This document shows, one piece after another, positions 11,080 to 21,879 of a stretch of DNA of 64,000 nt; positions within the stretch are counted from its first letter, which is position 1, and each line of letters starts with the position of its first letter. Both the position numbers and the translations under genes were made by a program. The notes beneath the pieces are model-generated. The model saw nothing but the letters and a program-made list of their open reading frames with translations, was not told where the DNA came from and did not search any database. This DNA is from Incurvaria masculella (lineage: Eukaryota > Arthropoda > Insecta > Lepidoptera > Incurvariidae), in NCBI GenBank assembly GCA_946894095.1, contig OX335660.1, positions 8,313,001 to 8,377,000 on the forward strand, given 5' to 3'.

Positions 11080-11290
11080 CTTAAACCGTATCTATCCCGG
11101 TCTACTGTGTTAGTAGGAGGTATTGATAACGGGAGGAGAGACTGTAGGAGAATTCCAAATTATGGGTATACAGCAGGTGGCGAAATTGGTAGACGCAATA
11201 CCCGCGAATGGTATGTTTTGCTGGTTCGGGTCCAGCCTTGCAGTATAGGAAGCTCTTTTTACTGGGCTCTTTCTTTAATTAACGGGGATA
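11080..11290 (+). mobile_element. tRNA-like repeat family T, copy 1
   Basis: A leader of about 90 bp (TGTGTTAGTAGGAGG core) leads into a cloverleaf at 11171-11243, then a tail with ACTGGGCTCTTTCTTTAATT. The same order recurs at 21112-21300 and 30556-30760 on the minus strand, and partly at 18457-18575. So it is a dispersed element and not a single tRNA gene. SINE-like behaviour is inferred from the internal promoter-like boxes. Confidence 0.75.
11171..11243 (+). tRNA. tRNA-Leu-like cloverleaf inside repeat T (pseudo-tRNA)
   Basis: Exactly 73 nt fold by hand: acceptor CAGCAGG/CTTGCAG (6 of 7 pairs, one G-T), D-stem GCG/CGC with loop AAATTGGTAGA, anticodon stem ATACC/GGTAT (5 of 5), variable GTTTT, T-stem GCTGG/CCAGC (5 of 5) with loop TTCGGGT. 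The anticodon loop CGCGAAT lacks T at position 33, so it is unlikely to work in translation. The D-arm GGCGAAATTGGTAGACGC is typical of bacterial or plastid tRNA-Leu, yet the long variable arm of a tRNA-Leu is absent. Confidence 0.6.
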
Positions 11291-11299
11291 ATAAATGAT

Positions 11300-13059
11300 C
11301 CAAAACAGACATGAAAATGGTGTAATGTCTAAAATAAACAAATATTTTTTTTAACAACACAAGTGCCTTCCGAATGCATTTAGTTTGATAAAGGCGTAAG
11401 TTATTTTTTTTATACTTTTGATAAATAACTACAACGAATTTAGATTATCAAAATAAATATTTTTTAAAGTGATGGTCTAGCTATAATTTAATGATAAATG
11501 TGTTAATCTCTCGTACTTTTAAGTAATCTCACGTAAGGTAAATATGCATACAATTTTATAAAATGGTTTGAGAGCGTCAGATAATAATACGGATTTAATA
11601 TATCGCTAGACAATGTATGTATTTTAAATTATTTTGAATTATATATTTAAAAACGTTATGTTTTTACCTATGACCTCATAATAAAAATGACTGTTATCAC
11701 GCCCTTAAATTGCATCGGCTTGTAAATGCAACTAGCATGATCGTGGCAAGAGCAAATGTGAGGATAAGAGATATCAATAAACGCACATGCACACTGACTA
11801 CATCAATACAGCGAGACACATTTGAAACAATGGAAAGTCACAAGAATTCCCTCCGTCCGTAACTTAAGACGGATCCAATCCCTTTTGCCTTTTCCACTAT
11901 GCAGGATATTGACTATTGAGGCAATCGGCGAGCTAAGCTGTCAGCGTGGGGTATTGTGGACTACGGACTACCCGGCTGTAGACTAGGCAGGCAGCGTGTA
12001 TTTAGGATTCCTAGAAACATTTTCGTAGAACAGAAAAGAAGAAATTCGTGTGTAAACTCGACATCGAGATATCTTGTAATATTTTAAATTCAGCCAAATA
12101 TTTTTTGTTTGGATATTCATCTAAAGCGGGATTGAATGTGATCTACGGATCAGAAGTCCGACGCGTTCTTTTCCTTTCCACGTTTTTTATTTTATTCGTA
12201 ATATGCAAGTGCTTTGTTACTCATTCAATTTTCTTTATTTTAGCGCGTTGTTTTCGAGTTACAGGTTTTCTTAAATATATTTGTTAATGATCCGAAATTC
12301 AGTTTCATAGGTGCACACATAATCCGTACCACTGACATGTTTTTTCGAATCTGTGACCGCTGTCTCTTTAATTCTCGAGTTTTTTTTATATTTGGATGCG
12401 AGCTTAGCTCTTTGTTAGGTTTGCTCATGGGTGGCTAATACCACACACCATAAGGTAACTAGGTGAATTCTTATATCACACGACGAAACGACGGATGTAC
12501 TTAGAACGATATTGTATATTTGACGTATTCAAAGAGTGTTCTTTGGTGTTTTTTTTTGGTAACATTTCCCAGACTTAATAAAAGGATAGGCCTAGTTCAT
12601 CCCCTTTATGACGTCATAGGACGAGAAGTGTGCGGATTCAAAAAGGATATGAATCCTCGCATAATGAGAGCTAAGATGAAAGGCAGCTGGAGGAGAGAGC
12701 CAGGCTCCTTTATTATCAATTTGAATTTCAAACTTTCCCTTACCTCGTATTCAAATCGGTAGGATTTAGGGTTAGAAAAGTTTTAGATTGGGTGTGTGTT
12801 TTTGTTTGCCAAATAAACTCTATCTCGGAGCTTGCGCTCGCGAAGCGCAGATTACTTCTTATATTCTAAGATAAGAAGATCTTCTCAGAATTATCAGGGA
12901 TCAACCGCCAATCTTACACCTGATGTTCATGCATGAGCACATTAGCCCATAGCCCTCGTTCATGAATGAGTAAATGTGTGTCTACTACTAGACTACCTAA
13001 GACAAAAAATCCGGCTAAGTGCTCCTTCATGCCATGTTTGAAGGACCTGAGGGTGTATT
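11300..13059. other. Unannotated, no recognised gene
   Basis: AT-rich to 11700, then mixed composition. Open frames at 12048-12287 and 12520-12762 (plus) show no recognisable domain. A few short CpG-rich patches occur. No repeat edge found by eye. Confidence 0.45.
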
Positions 13060-13366
13060 TTAAGGTGGGCCTTCCCGCTCAACTCCCCATACAAACGTAG
13101 AAAGAAGATCATGCCCACATTTCTGGTCAGAGATCCAACATTTTGCTCAAAATTGCTTTTAATGGTTTCTAAGTTATAAATTCCAAAAGTTCGTCATTTT
13201 CGTGCACTATAACTTTGGAGGTGGATTACTCAACGATAAAATAAAAACATCCCTAAAAGATTAGTCATCAAACATAATCAATTTGGATTTTGTTAGATTT
13301 TTTACTACAGTGCTCGTGGTTTACTTTAAGCTATATGTCGTTTTGTAATTAAAATTTTCGTAAATC
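13060..13366 (+). mobile_element. Family B MITE copy 1, left part (interrupted by SINE)
   Basis: This begins TTAAGGTGGGCCTTCCCGCT, as other B copies do, and follows the family through GCTCAAAATTGC, AACTTTGGAGGTGGATTAC and AAAATTTTCGTAAATCTT. It then stops at a poly-T run. The next family B bases (TCTTACCAAATC) appear at 13715, after a SINE. Confidence 0.85.
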
Positions 13367-13368
13367 TT

Positions 13369-13714
13369 TTTTTTTTTTATGTGACTGGACATGGATGGCT
13401 AATACCACAAGTTCTGTCATGGTATTAGCCCAACACACCACATGGGAACTAGGTGCCATGCCAGGACCTTCCTTATATTGCACGGCTACATTGAACTGGA
13501 TGGAAAACACGGACAATTTTTATTGCCGCTTCGACCATCGTTCATCCAATGCGATGGTACCAACCCGGGCGGGATAAACCCTACCACCTAGTCAGTAAGG
13601 AAGGGGACCTACAGCTTAACGTGGAATCCGAACCACGGCCAGCCTCTCTCAACGGTCGAATGGTCACCCATCCAAGACCAGACCGGACCCAGCGTTGCTT
13701 AACTTCGGAGAGCC
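13369..13714 (-). mobile_element. SINE copy 2, 5S-rRNA-derived head, 5'-truncated
   Basis: The minus-strand SINE has its A-tail as poly-T at 13369-13378. The body carries the family's landmarks (GGACAATTTTT, CGATGGTACCAACCCGG, CCTACCACCTAGT). The head, on the minus strand, reads CGAAGTTAAGCAACGCTGGG then CTTGGATGGGTGACC, which is the 5S internal region. The outer 5' part of the head is missing relative to 24320-24362. It lies inside family B; TCTT on both sides (13365-13368, 13715-13718) may be a short target duplication. Confidence 0.85.
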
Positions 13715-13800
13715 TCTTACCAAATCAAACAGTATGCGCATTGTCTGCTTTGTGGATATGTCGTATCCTCCTCATCACGGAGCCTATCGTAATCGTTGCT
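13715..13800 (+). mobile_element. Family B MITE copy 1, right part, 3'-truncated
   Basis: The family resumes with TCTTACCAAATCAAACAG, then ATGCGCATTGTCTGCTTTGT and CTCATCACGGAGCCT. It is lost before the usual CCACCTTAA end. Confidence 0.75.
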
Positions 13801-13829
13801 AAAAGGACGACCACAATGTAAACATATTT

Positions 13830-14988
13830 TTTGTAAAATGTGTATATATGTATTTTTTACTCATAGTTTTCTTTTAGGATTTTTTTCAAAAAATCTTAAA
13901 TTACTCGAAAACGAAAAGAGATATTGAAAAAAATAAAAAAGTGGTCCTGAACAATTTAAATGGCTTCAAAATAATACTATTCTGGTTTCGCTAGGATTGA
14001 CACTAAGGGTAGATGTTTGGCACTTTCACAGATACCTTTTTGGTAATATGATATATTTCTTTCATAATCTGGTCATTTGTCATATCCATATATACATATA
14101 TTGTAGACACGGTCTCCGTGATTGTTGCTATCGATTGTTTATTAGCTGTGCATTTTGCCTTACCGCGTTCCTTATCCAAAATCTATTCTACTTTTATTCC
14201 AGCAGCGGCGCGTATGGCTTTTTCAGCAGAAGTGAGATGTCTCGATACGTCAGTCGGTGACGGATTATTGCTCACTATTCCCGGGTGACCTGAGTGAACT
14301 TTCTCTGGAGGGCTTGCTTTGTTTTACTTGACGACAGCTGCCAGAAAGTTATCGCAAATTCGGGGACCAGCGAGTTTGACTATGATGGAGCATGGTATTG
14401 TGCTTATTTATTGGCGATACGAGTGCAGAGGTAGATTTCCATGCCAGTGATGGGATTCAATATGACGTTGCCAAGCTGCGAGGAGATTTTCAGGCCTATG
14501 TTCATGTTAGCGAGCATGGAAGGGAGTAGCGACCGAAACTCTTTCGTATGTCGGCGTGTTTGATTTCATTTAATTATATTTTTAGTTATTGACTACTAAC
14601 ATGACAATGTTTATGTTATTACTGTTTATATTGCATTTGTATTGAATTTATTTTTAGACAGTGTTTATGTTATTAGTATTTTTTTTAAGAATTTTGACAA
14701 TTTTATAAATATATTGACTATTTAATGACATCAATTATTTCTAGTTGATTTTTAGATATTTTAAAGTGGAAAATATGTTAGGTATTTTATGTTTTATTCT
14801 GGATATTAGTTTCAATTTTGTAATTAACTAAAAAATGTTGACCTTGTCCAAGTGTAACGCAGTGTACCTAAAGACGAATAAAGAATTGAATTGAGCGCAG
14901 CCACGAGTTAGTGGCAAACGTCTAACCGTAATTAACTGTAATTAGATAATTGTATATATTTAATGGATACGACATTACCGTTATCTCA
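13830..14988. other. Unannotated; possible retroposon 3' region ending near 14895
   Basis: Segment 14200-14560 is less AT-rich but gives no recognisable frame. An AATAAA (in GACGAATAAAGAATTG) near 14878 follows a long AT-rich stretch, as at the 3' end of a transcript or LINE. The body of that unit is not recognised. Confidence 0.35.
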
Positions 14989-14992
14989 TTAA

Positions 14993-15198
14993 TTTGAGTT
15001 TCCGCGACTACATTTGAAGCATTGTAATAAGATTTTGACAATTGTCGGGATAGCTCAGTTGGTTGGAGCAGTGGACATGTAATCCAAAGGTCGCAGGTTC
15101 GAATACTGCTTCCGACGAATGTCGCGACCAATACTTTTTTAGGTTATTTTCAAAATCTGATTACAATGCTTCGAATGTAGATGTCGCTTAAACTCAAA
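14993..15198. mobile_element. TTAA-flanked inverted-repeat element enclosing a tRNA-like sequence
   Basis: TTAA stands at 14989-14992 and 15199-15202. Between them, left arm 14993-15041 and right arm 15149-15198 are near-identical reverse complements over about 50 bp (both start TTTGAGTTT and share GAAGCATTGTAAT and AGATTTTGA; a 2-bp indel and a few mismatches). The centre carries the tRNA-like cloverleaf. The structure fits a MITE with TTAA duplication that has captured a tRNA gene. TTAA preference is typical of piggyBac-like elements, but the ends do not start with CCC. Confidence 0.75.
15044..15116 (+). tRNA. tRNA-Thr(TGT)-like gene or pseudogene
   Basis: Seventy-three nt form a full cloverleaf: acceptor GTCGGGA/TTCCGAC (7 of 7 with one G-T), D-stem GCTC/GAGC with loop AGTTGGTTG, anticodon stem GTGGA/TCCAA (4 of 5), loop CATGTAA, variable AGGTC, T-stem GCAGG/ACTGC (4 of 5) with loop TTCGAAT. 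Anticodon TGT would read ACA (Thr). Position 33 is A where T is nearly universal, and two stems carry a mismatch, so a decayed copy is more likely than a working gene. Box A (TAGCTCAGTTGG) and box B (GGTTCGAAT) are intact. Confidence 0.65.
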
Positions 15199-15264
15199 TT
15201 AACAACTATAATTTGTTCGCTTACGAATTCGGGACGCGCAACATCGAATGATGGTTGTTGTTTT

Positions 15265-15674
15265 GAGTGGCGCATAGCCTGGAGGCGCGGAGACTTGCTT
15301 GGCATATCAGAGGTCTGGGTTCAAATACTCGCCCAGTTCATTCACAACTTTCTTTCTTATTTTGAGTTGGATAAGTGCATTTCGTCACGAATGCGAGCTG
15401 CTCCATGGTTCGGAATCCATGTAAAACTGCAGGTCCCCTTCCCCTACTAGGTGGTAGGGGTTAAGCCCGCCCGGGTTGGTACCATCGCATTTGATGAAAA
15501 GATGGTGGAAGCTGCAATTAAAAATTGTCCGTGTTTTCCATCCAGTTCAATGTAGCCGTGCTCATAAAGGGAAGGTCCTTGCCAGGCAAATTCCTTCAGG
15601 AATGTGGTGTAGTGGGCTAATATCATAACGGTAATTGTGTGGTATTAGCCTTCAATGTCAGGTTGCATAAAAAA
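15265..15674 (+). mobile_element. SINE copy 3, tRNA-like head, near full length
   Basis: The plus-strand head has CATAGCCTGGAGGCGCGG and box-B-like GGGTTCAAATACTCG. The full body and tail follow (CCCGCCCGGGTTGGTACCAT, ATTGTCCGTGTTTTCCATCC) to an A-run after GGTTGCAT. Confidence 0.88.
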
Positions 15675-15756
15675 TATTCAATAGCGTACAGTAAATTTCT
15701 TACGGATTATTACGAATCATTGGAACTCGATATAATTAGTAGTAAGCTAATTTGAG

Positions 15757-15906
15757 AGCGGCAATTAATATTGTCCGTGTTTTACATCAAGTTCAATGTA
15801 GCAATATAAGGAAGGTCCTGTCGTGGCACCTAGTTACTATTAGATGTGTTGGGCTAATATCACAGTATAGGTGTGGTATAAGGCATCCATGTTCAGTCAT
15901 ATAAAA
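15757..15906 (+). mobile_element. SINE copy 4, 5'-truncated tail half
   Basis: It starts within the body (GCGGCAATTAATATTGTCCG) and runs to the tail GTTCAGTCATATAAAA, where family C begins directly. The tail type (no distal head) cannot be assigned. Confidence 0.8.
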
Positions 15907-16195
15907 CCGGCCAAGTGCGAGTCGGACTCGCACACAAAGGGTTCCGTACCATCGTACAAGATTTAACACAAAAATAATCACGATTTTTTGTATGGGACCA
16001 CCCTTAATTTTTATTATTTTTTAATTTTACCTATTTGTTGTTATAGCGGCAAAATAAATACACACTCTGTGAAAATTTCAGCTGCCTACCTATTACGGTT
16101 CATGAGATACAGCCCTGTGACAGACGGACGGACGGACAGCGGAGGCTTATTAATAGGGTTCCGTTTTCACCCTTTGGGTACGGAATCCTAAAAAT
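15903..16195 (+). repeat. Family C repeat, copy 1 (full length)
   Basis: It starts AAAACCGGCCAAGTGCGAG with the palindrome CGAGTCGGACTCG, and carries GCGGCAAAATAAATACACAC, a GGAC/GACG microsatellite and the end GGTACGGAATCCTAAAAA. GGGTTCCGTAC near the start and GTACGGAATCC near the end are inverted. It is non-coding, about 300 bp. I recall this sequence as common in Lepidoptera but cannot name its class with certainty. Confidence 0.85.
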
Positions 16196-17365
16196 GGATA
16201 CCTACCTTGAAAACTTGTGATGTGTACAAAAACATTGAACACGATAGTGTGATCACCTGTTTATTCCCCTTTATGAATCCTACCTTCCTGCAAACATATA
16301 TTTGGAGGTTGTCAGTTTTGTATTATTGTAAGAATCTATTATAGTTTATTGACAAGCTCGCTAAACTTTGTATTACTAACAATAGTCACGATTCATTTCA
16401 TATTATTCGGTTCACTTCGAAGAAATTTCATATTTAATTCTGTAATATGATTATTTCACCCATGGATTTTCCAAGTTTTCGCGTAGGCCTCTGGGGAGCG
16501 TGTTTTCAGTTCTGTGATTTCAATGATTACCCTAAAATAATCGTACCGTTGTCATACCTAGAATTGCGGAACATAAGCGTAGGTCATTAGGAGTAAATTA
16601 TAAGGTATTTAGAATTACGAGTTTGGAGTTATGTATTTCGAATAATATAATTGATTTATACATTCAAGTATCGCATGATGTTTTGGTTTAGAATTATGTT
16701 ATATTTTAAAACTACCTCAAATCAGACCTGTCTAGATCTTTTCTAGACAATGTTTCTTTTTTCTTTTATCTTTTTAATTTGTTGGGATAACATTTGTAAT
16801 AGTTACACAACTTTGATTTACCCAGCAATACAAAGGTTGCTTTAAAATATGACATACATTTTACCCTTCTTCGTAACTATAATTTTGTTACATTTTTCAC
16901 AAACCTCTGAAGAAGTTTTCTCCTCTTTGTGTCAAATGAAAACGGTTAAGAGCTAAGCGAAGTTTTTTTGTCCCTCTCATCCATTTTCTTTTTATACCAT
17001 TCAGCTGCATACTAGTATAATAGACACGTAACAATAACCATCATTTCTATGAGTTTATACGTCGCTAGCTAGCTAGCTAGTTCGCAGTATTCATTCAACA
17101 ATAGACGAGAGGTCAGCTCATAACTGGACAAAGGCCAAAGAACAATGCCACTAGGATTTCGTAGGCATGGCCTAAGCTCAGATTTAGAAGGGGTAATGTC
17201 GCCTTCACCGGAATCACTTTGATAAATGGACAATCGTTATTAATGCCTCGGGCCTATTTTAAAAGTCCCACCGGGTTCAACCGTCGTGACATAATAGAAA
17301 TGTTAATACTAAGTTCTGTCGGAGACAGTGGACCCCAGAGAGGCCGCGGCGTCGTCCCGCCGACG
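16196..17365. other. Unannotated, no recognised gene
   Basis: AT-rich, with a GCTA tetranucleotide run at about 17067-17081 (CTAGCTAGCTAGCTAG). No coding frame or repeat edge recognised. Confidence 0.45.
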
Positions 17366-17840
17366 TTAAGGCGCTAGGACTAGCCAACTACTCGCTCCAT
17401 ACAAATTCACCTTTAAACAAATGTAATAATATGTAGTGAATTGCCTCAGCAAGTCCAAATAGAACTCCAGAATGGTAATGGGTTGTTAATATTTTTTTAT
17501 TCTGTCATTTATTTAAATGATAGTATTAATAAAAAAATCTATTTTGCACATTAGAAATCTGAAAGTAATATGATTTTTAGATATAAGCAAAAACACCATA
17601 TATGCATAAACTAATAATTCCATTGGCTTTTAGATTTTTACATTTAGCCAAAAAAGTTCGGAAATGGACACCGATTCCGCAATGTATTTTGTATAGAAAA
17701 AGGAAAAATTAACGAAAATAGGTTGATTCCTAGGCAAGGAATCATATATTGTAAGAATTACACTTGTAATCGTCAGACTTAGTTAGTTAACTTGGAGTGC
17801 CTCGTCTAACTTTGCGATTTGGCTAGTACCACGGCCTTAA
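17366..17840 (-). mobile_element. Family D MITE copy 2
   Basis: Full copy in reverse relative to copy 1. It opens TTAAGGCGCTAGGACTAGCC and closes ...GGCCTTAA at 17840. The internal core CCGAACTTTTTTG is present in reverse. About 475 bp. Confidence 0.88.
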
Positions 17841-17874
17841 GGCGCTACAGCTAGTCAACTCTTGGCGCCATACT
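17837..17874 (-). mobile_element. Orphan end of a further family D copy
   Basis: TTAAGGCGCTACAGCTAGTC followed by AACTCTTGGCGCCATAC repeats the opening end of family D immediately after copy 2, sharing the single TTAA at 17837-17840. Only about 37 bp remain. Confidence 0.65.
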
Positions 17875-18456
17875 AAGGAGAATGTCCATTCTTGTATGGG
17901 CGAAAAAAGCAGTGTGAACTTTAATGTTCGTCTATGAAAGAAGCGTAGTTAGTTTTTACATATTTAATCATATTATAATTTGTATATTTCAGTTTTCCTG
18001 AAGACGTAAAACTATAGACAGACATTTTTGAAAATCACATCACATCATCACAAAATATGTATTTTACCTGCGACAAATGAAAAAGTCCTTTTTTTAACTT
18101 AACCGTGCTTTCTTAGGAATATTTGATCATGTAAATATTGTTTAAGTAATGTGAAGAAAGCAATATTATTCCACAAAGGTTATATTGACCATGTCAACAA
18201 AGCAAATTAAAACAACTTCATGCGAGCGATATCTGTTGGAGACTAATTGCGGGTTGTTTGGCGCAATTGAAAGTCAAAACACAATTTAACAACCAAACCT
18301 TTTTATGCAATCTTCCTGCAATTAACTATCACAACATACGTCGCAACATTCATTTGGAATTCCATAATTGTAGGCATTTTTGGGGAACAGTTTACTTAAT
18401 CTTTACCTCCGCTCTTCAAACGGACATTGTGCTTTACTTTCGAACGAATGGACTGA

Positions 18457-18575
18457 TAAGTAGGAGGCATTGATTACCACAGAAAGGACTATAGAATAAT
18501 TCAAAATTATGGACGTAAAGCGGGTAGCGGAACTTGTAGGCGCAACACCCGAAAAAGGTGTGATCACTGAGTCAT
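18457..18575 (+). mobile_element. tRNA-like repeat family T, copy 2 (diverged)
   Basis: GTAGGAGGCATTGATTAC and AAATTATGGACGTAAAGCGG align with the leader of copy 1. The D-arm region GTAGCGGAACTTGTAGGCGC is degenerate, and similarity ends before a T-arm. Confidence 0.6.
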
Positions 18576-18851
18576 GTCCATTTATAGACTAGAACACACA
18601 AAAGTACCCGCAACAATAGACACAGAAAAAGTAAAGATACGTAATCTTTTTGAATCAATCATGTATTTATTGTCGTCATATCAAACATGGTCCACCCATG
18701 CCCCGAACCCCCAGCACTGATACCACGGACCCCCAAGGGGTGCATTGAGCCCAGGTAAAGAAACCCTGCCCTAGAACTATAAATATTGCTGAACTAAAAT
18801 TCGGGTGCACTGAGCCATCAGTTTTGTCCACTTTTAGGATAATTATGCGCC

Positions 18852-19401
18852 TTAAGGCGGCCCATCCCGCTCAACTCCCCATACAAACGGGGAAAGAAGA
18901 TCACGCCCATATTTCTTGTCAAAGTTCCCAAATTTTGCTCAAAATAGCTTTATTTGATCGAACTAGATGTCTGATGACCGTTGGCATTGTAAAATTGTGT
19001 TTGGTTTCTAAGTTATAAGGTCCGAAAGTTCGAGTTTTTCGCGCGTTTTATACAATAACTTTGGAGGTGGATTACGCAATGATAAAGTAAGAACATCTTA
19101 AAAAGATTAGTCATCAGACATAGCTTATTTAATCAAGATTTATAATCAATTTGGTTTTTGTTAGATTTTGTAATACAGCGTTCGTCGTTTTGTTTTAGCT
19201 ATAAGTCGTTTTGTAATTAAAATTTTCGTAAATCTTACCAAATCATACACTATGCACATTGTCTTTTTTGTGGACATGTTGCATCTTCCTCATCACGGAG
19301 CATGTCTTATTCTTTGAAACAGAGAAGATCCCAGAGCGCAACAGCACGGTTTTGTACTGTGCCCGCGAATAAGTTAGTCCCGCCGGGTTGGGCCACCTTA
19401 A
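18852..19401 (+). mobile_element. Family B MITE copy 2 (full length)
   Basis: It runs from TTAAGGCGGCCCATCCCGCT to CGGGTTGGGCCACCTTAA, 550 bp, with about 20-bp inverted ends inside TTAA. No reading frame is conserved between copies, so it is a non-autonomous element. The mobilising transposase is unknown; TTAA suggests a piggyBac-like source. Confidence 0.88.
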
Positions 19402-19779
19402 ATCATAATAATGGGTTACTTTTCGTAGGTACTTGAACCGCCGTTAAACTTTTATCGAGTCCTAAATATTTAGTTTAATTAAGTACAGCATTTAACAAAA
19501 ATCATAAAGGAATGTTATATGTATAAGTACAATCGACCGTACATTCGTTAAAGAAATAACCCACATACATGCATATTACATTCCTTAATATTTTATATCT
19601 AGCAACATGATTGGCATAAAAACGGTGTAATATGTAAATTCTAAAAGTATTTGATCAGTCGACTAACTAGCCCAGATGTATGAGAAAAAACTAAAAAAAT
19701 TACAGGATTAGTTTACTTTTTGCAACGAAAATTAGGGAGAAGTTGATGTGGAGAGTAGCCGCCTTAAAACATGCCTAAA

Positions 19780-19865
19780 GTCTGGCGTACGCCATATGTC
19801 GCGCTGTACATACATCACGATTAAGAGTCTGGTTTACGCCATGTGTAGCGCTGTACTCACATAAG
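19780..19865 (+). repeat. Two-unit direct repeat
   Basis: AGTCTGGCGTACGCCATATG...CGCTGTACATAC is followed after about 46 bp by AGTCTGGTTTACGCCATGTG...CGCTGTACTCAC. The rest of 19402-20055 holds nothing recognised. Confidence 0.65.
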
Positions 19866-20055
19866 CCAATGTTTGAATCTCACGTATCTGAAAAGATAGA
19901 AGCGAGCCTAGCTGGAGGTATAGCTGCTGGCAATTTTAAAGTGTACGAGGATTTCTTTGCAGTTTTCTGCAAGCCAGATGAGACTGATTCCATTTGTCAC
20001 ACATTTCACACATAATAATGATAGCACATCAATATTCCTCTGTGCTTAAATTTAT

Positions 20056-20572
20056 TTAAGGTGGACCTTCCCGCTCAACTCCCCATACAAATGTGGAAAG
20101 AAGATCATACCCATATTTCTTGTCTGAGATAGCTCTTATTTGATCGAACTAGGTATCTGATGACTATTGGCATTGTAAAATTGTGTTTGGTTTCGACGTT
20201 ATGAGGTCTGAAAGTTCGAATTTTTCGCACGTGTTTAAGGTGGTTTACTCAACGATGAAATAAAAACATCATAAAAAGATTAGCCATTAGACATAGGTTG
20301 TTTCATAAAGATTTATAATCAATATGGTTTTTTTTCATTTTTTTAATACAGCGGTCGTGGTTTACTTTTAGCTATAAGTCGTTTTGTAATTATGATTTGT
20401 GTAAATTACCAAATCAAACACTATGCGCATTGTCTGCTTTGTAGACATGTTGCATCCTCCTCATCACGGAGCCTGTCTTTTTCTTTGAAACAGAGAAGAT
20501 CCCACAGCGCAAAAGCACGGTTTTGTTCCGTGCCCGCGAATGAGTTAGTCCCGCCGGGAAGGGCCACCTTAA
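20056..20572 (+). mobile_element. Family B MITE copy 3 (full length)
   Basis: TTAAGGTGGACCTTCCCGCT to GAAGGGCCACCTTAA, 517 bp. Its ends (GGACCTTCCCG/CGGGAAGGGCC) differ in step from those of copy 2 (CCCATCCCG), as expected for paired inverted ends of a subfamily also seen at 13060 and 46648. Two opposing small open frames near 20390-20655 are fortuitous. Confidence 0.88.
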
Positions 20573-21111
20573 TGTTTGTTTCGTTGGCATTTTTTTTTTG
20601 TTTTGATATCATTTCTATGTCGTTTAATGTTGTGGCGAATATCACGCGCAGGTGAGTGTAAAACTGATTACTTTAAAATAGCGAATGGCGGCTACAGTGT
20701 CTCCCACTATGGGGTCGTCCCATGTAAACCCTTTCATGTAATTGTGTCGAAATGTTTGTTACATAAGTAGATTAAGCACAAGCATCTCAAACTCCGTCCG
20801 AGGCGTAACTAGAACTTGCGTAATCTCCCCAAATTCGGTCGAAGTTTCCGTTAAAGACCTTTCACCAGTAAATAACTAAAGATTAACCAACTCGCCTGGA
20901 AAAGTTGTTAGGATAGAAGGCTGAACGAAACATAACTCAGTCTTTATCTTATTCAACTTAATCTTACCTTTATTTACTAGCATTATTCCCTGCAGGCAAA
21001 TGAGTGCTTCATTGGATTTTGTAAGTGATTGTTTGAGGTTTCTTTTTATGTAGCTTGCATTGATGGCAATTCCAAACCTATGTGGTAGGTATGTAGAATT
21101 TACCGCGGAAC
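20573..21111. other. Unannotated, no recognised gene
   Basis: Mixed composition; no coding region, RNA gene or repeat edge seen. Confidence 0.45.
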
Positions 21112-21300
21112 AATGACAAATTAATTGAAGAAAGAGCCCAGTAAAAAAACTACTTTACGAATAAACTGCAAGGCTGGACCCGAATCAGCAAAACAAACCA
21201 ATCGCGGGTATTGCGTCTTCCAATTTCGCCACCTGTTGTATACCCATAATTTGGAATTCTCCTAGAGACCCTAGTGTTTAAGGTAATACCTACATACATT
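21112..21300 (-). mobile_element. tRNA-like repeat family T, copy 3
   Basis: Read on the minus strand it gives the leader GAGAATTCCAAATTATGGG, the D-arm GGCGAAATTGGAAGACGC, the anticodon-arm AATACCCGCGATTGG, the T-arm TTCGGGTCCAGCCTTGCAG and the tail ACTGGGCTCTTTCTT. It keeps the cloverleaf order of copy 1. Confidence 0.75.
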
Positions 21301-21565
21301 TATTTTTGCTTTATTTTATTTTATTTATTGTCTATTATTTCAAGGATTAGCTTCCTTGAAATAAGCTGCGTACCTGCTTAGTACGAAAAAAAAATATCAA
21401 CTTATCTTTTTTAATTAGTTATTTAATCGGGAAATCAACAGCTTTTATAAACATAGCTTTTAAACAATAACAAAAATGCAAAACATAAGGTAATAACAGA
21501 TTCCACTTCTTTTACTAAAAAGACTGCTCCATCTATATTCTTGCTTAGAACGAATAAGTATATTT

Positions 21566-21877
21566 ACCACACTAACAGTCATGATATTAGCCCCACTCAC
21601 CATTAAGGGACTAGGTGCCATGCTAAGTAATTCCTTATATTGCACGGCAACTACACGGAAAACACAGACAATTTTCATTGCCGCTTCAGCCATCGTTTAT
21701 TCAATGCATATGTACCAATATATATGTACTAGTGAGTAAGGAACGGTACGTAAAGTTTTACGTGGAATCCGACCACCGATGACGAAACCATTAGTCGCCT
21801 CTTATGACATGCACGGGAAGAAGTTCACTGATCCCGTTCGTATTATTTTTACATGCCGGAACCCACACAGCACTGGG
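21566..21877 (-). mobile_element. SINE copy 5, third head type
   Basis: The tail-to-body order on the plus strand is that of the SINE family (ATGATATTAGCCCCACTCAC, AATTTTCATTGCCGCTTC). The 5' end on the minus strand is neither tRNA nor 5S: it reads GTGCTGTGTGGGTTCCGGCA, then CCCGTGCATGTCATAAGAGG-CGACTAA. The same head recurs at 30940-31110 and 43568-43884. Confidence 0.75.
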
Positions 21878-21879
21878 TA

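Noticed and set aside
13395..13821. Plus-strand frames also seen at 23967-24357
   Set aside because: Near-identical frames recur because both lie in the same SINE read in antisense; not a protein family.
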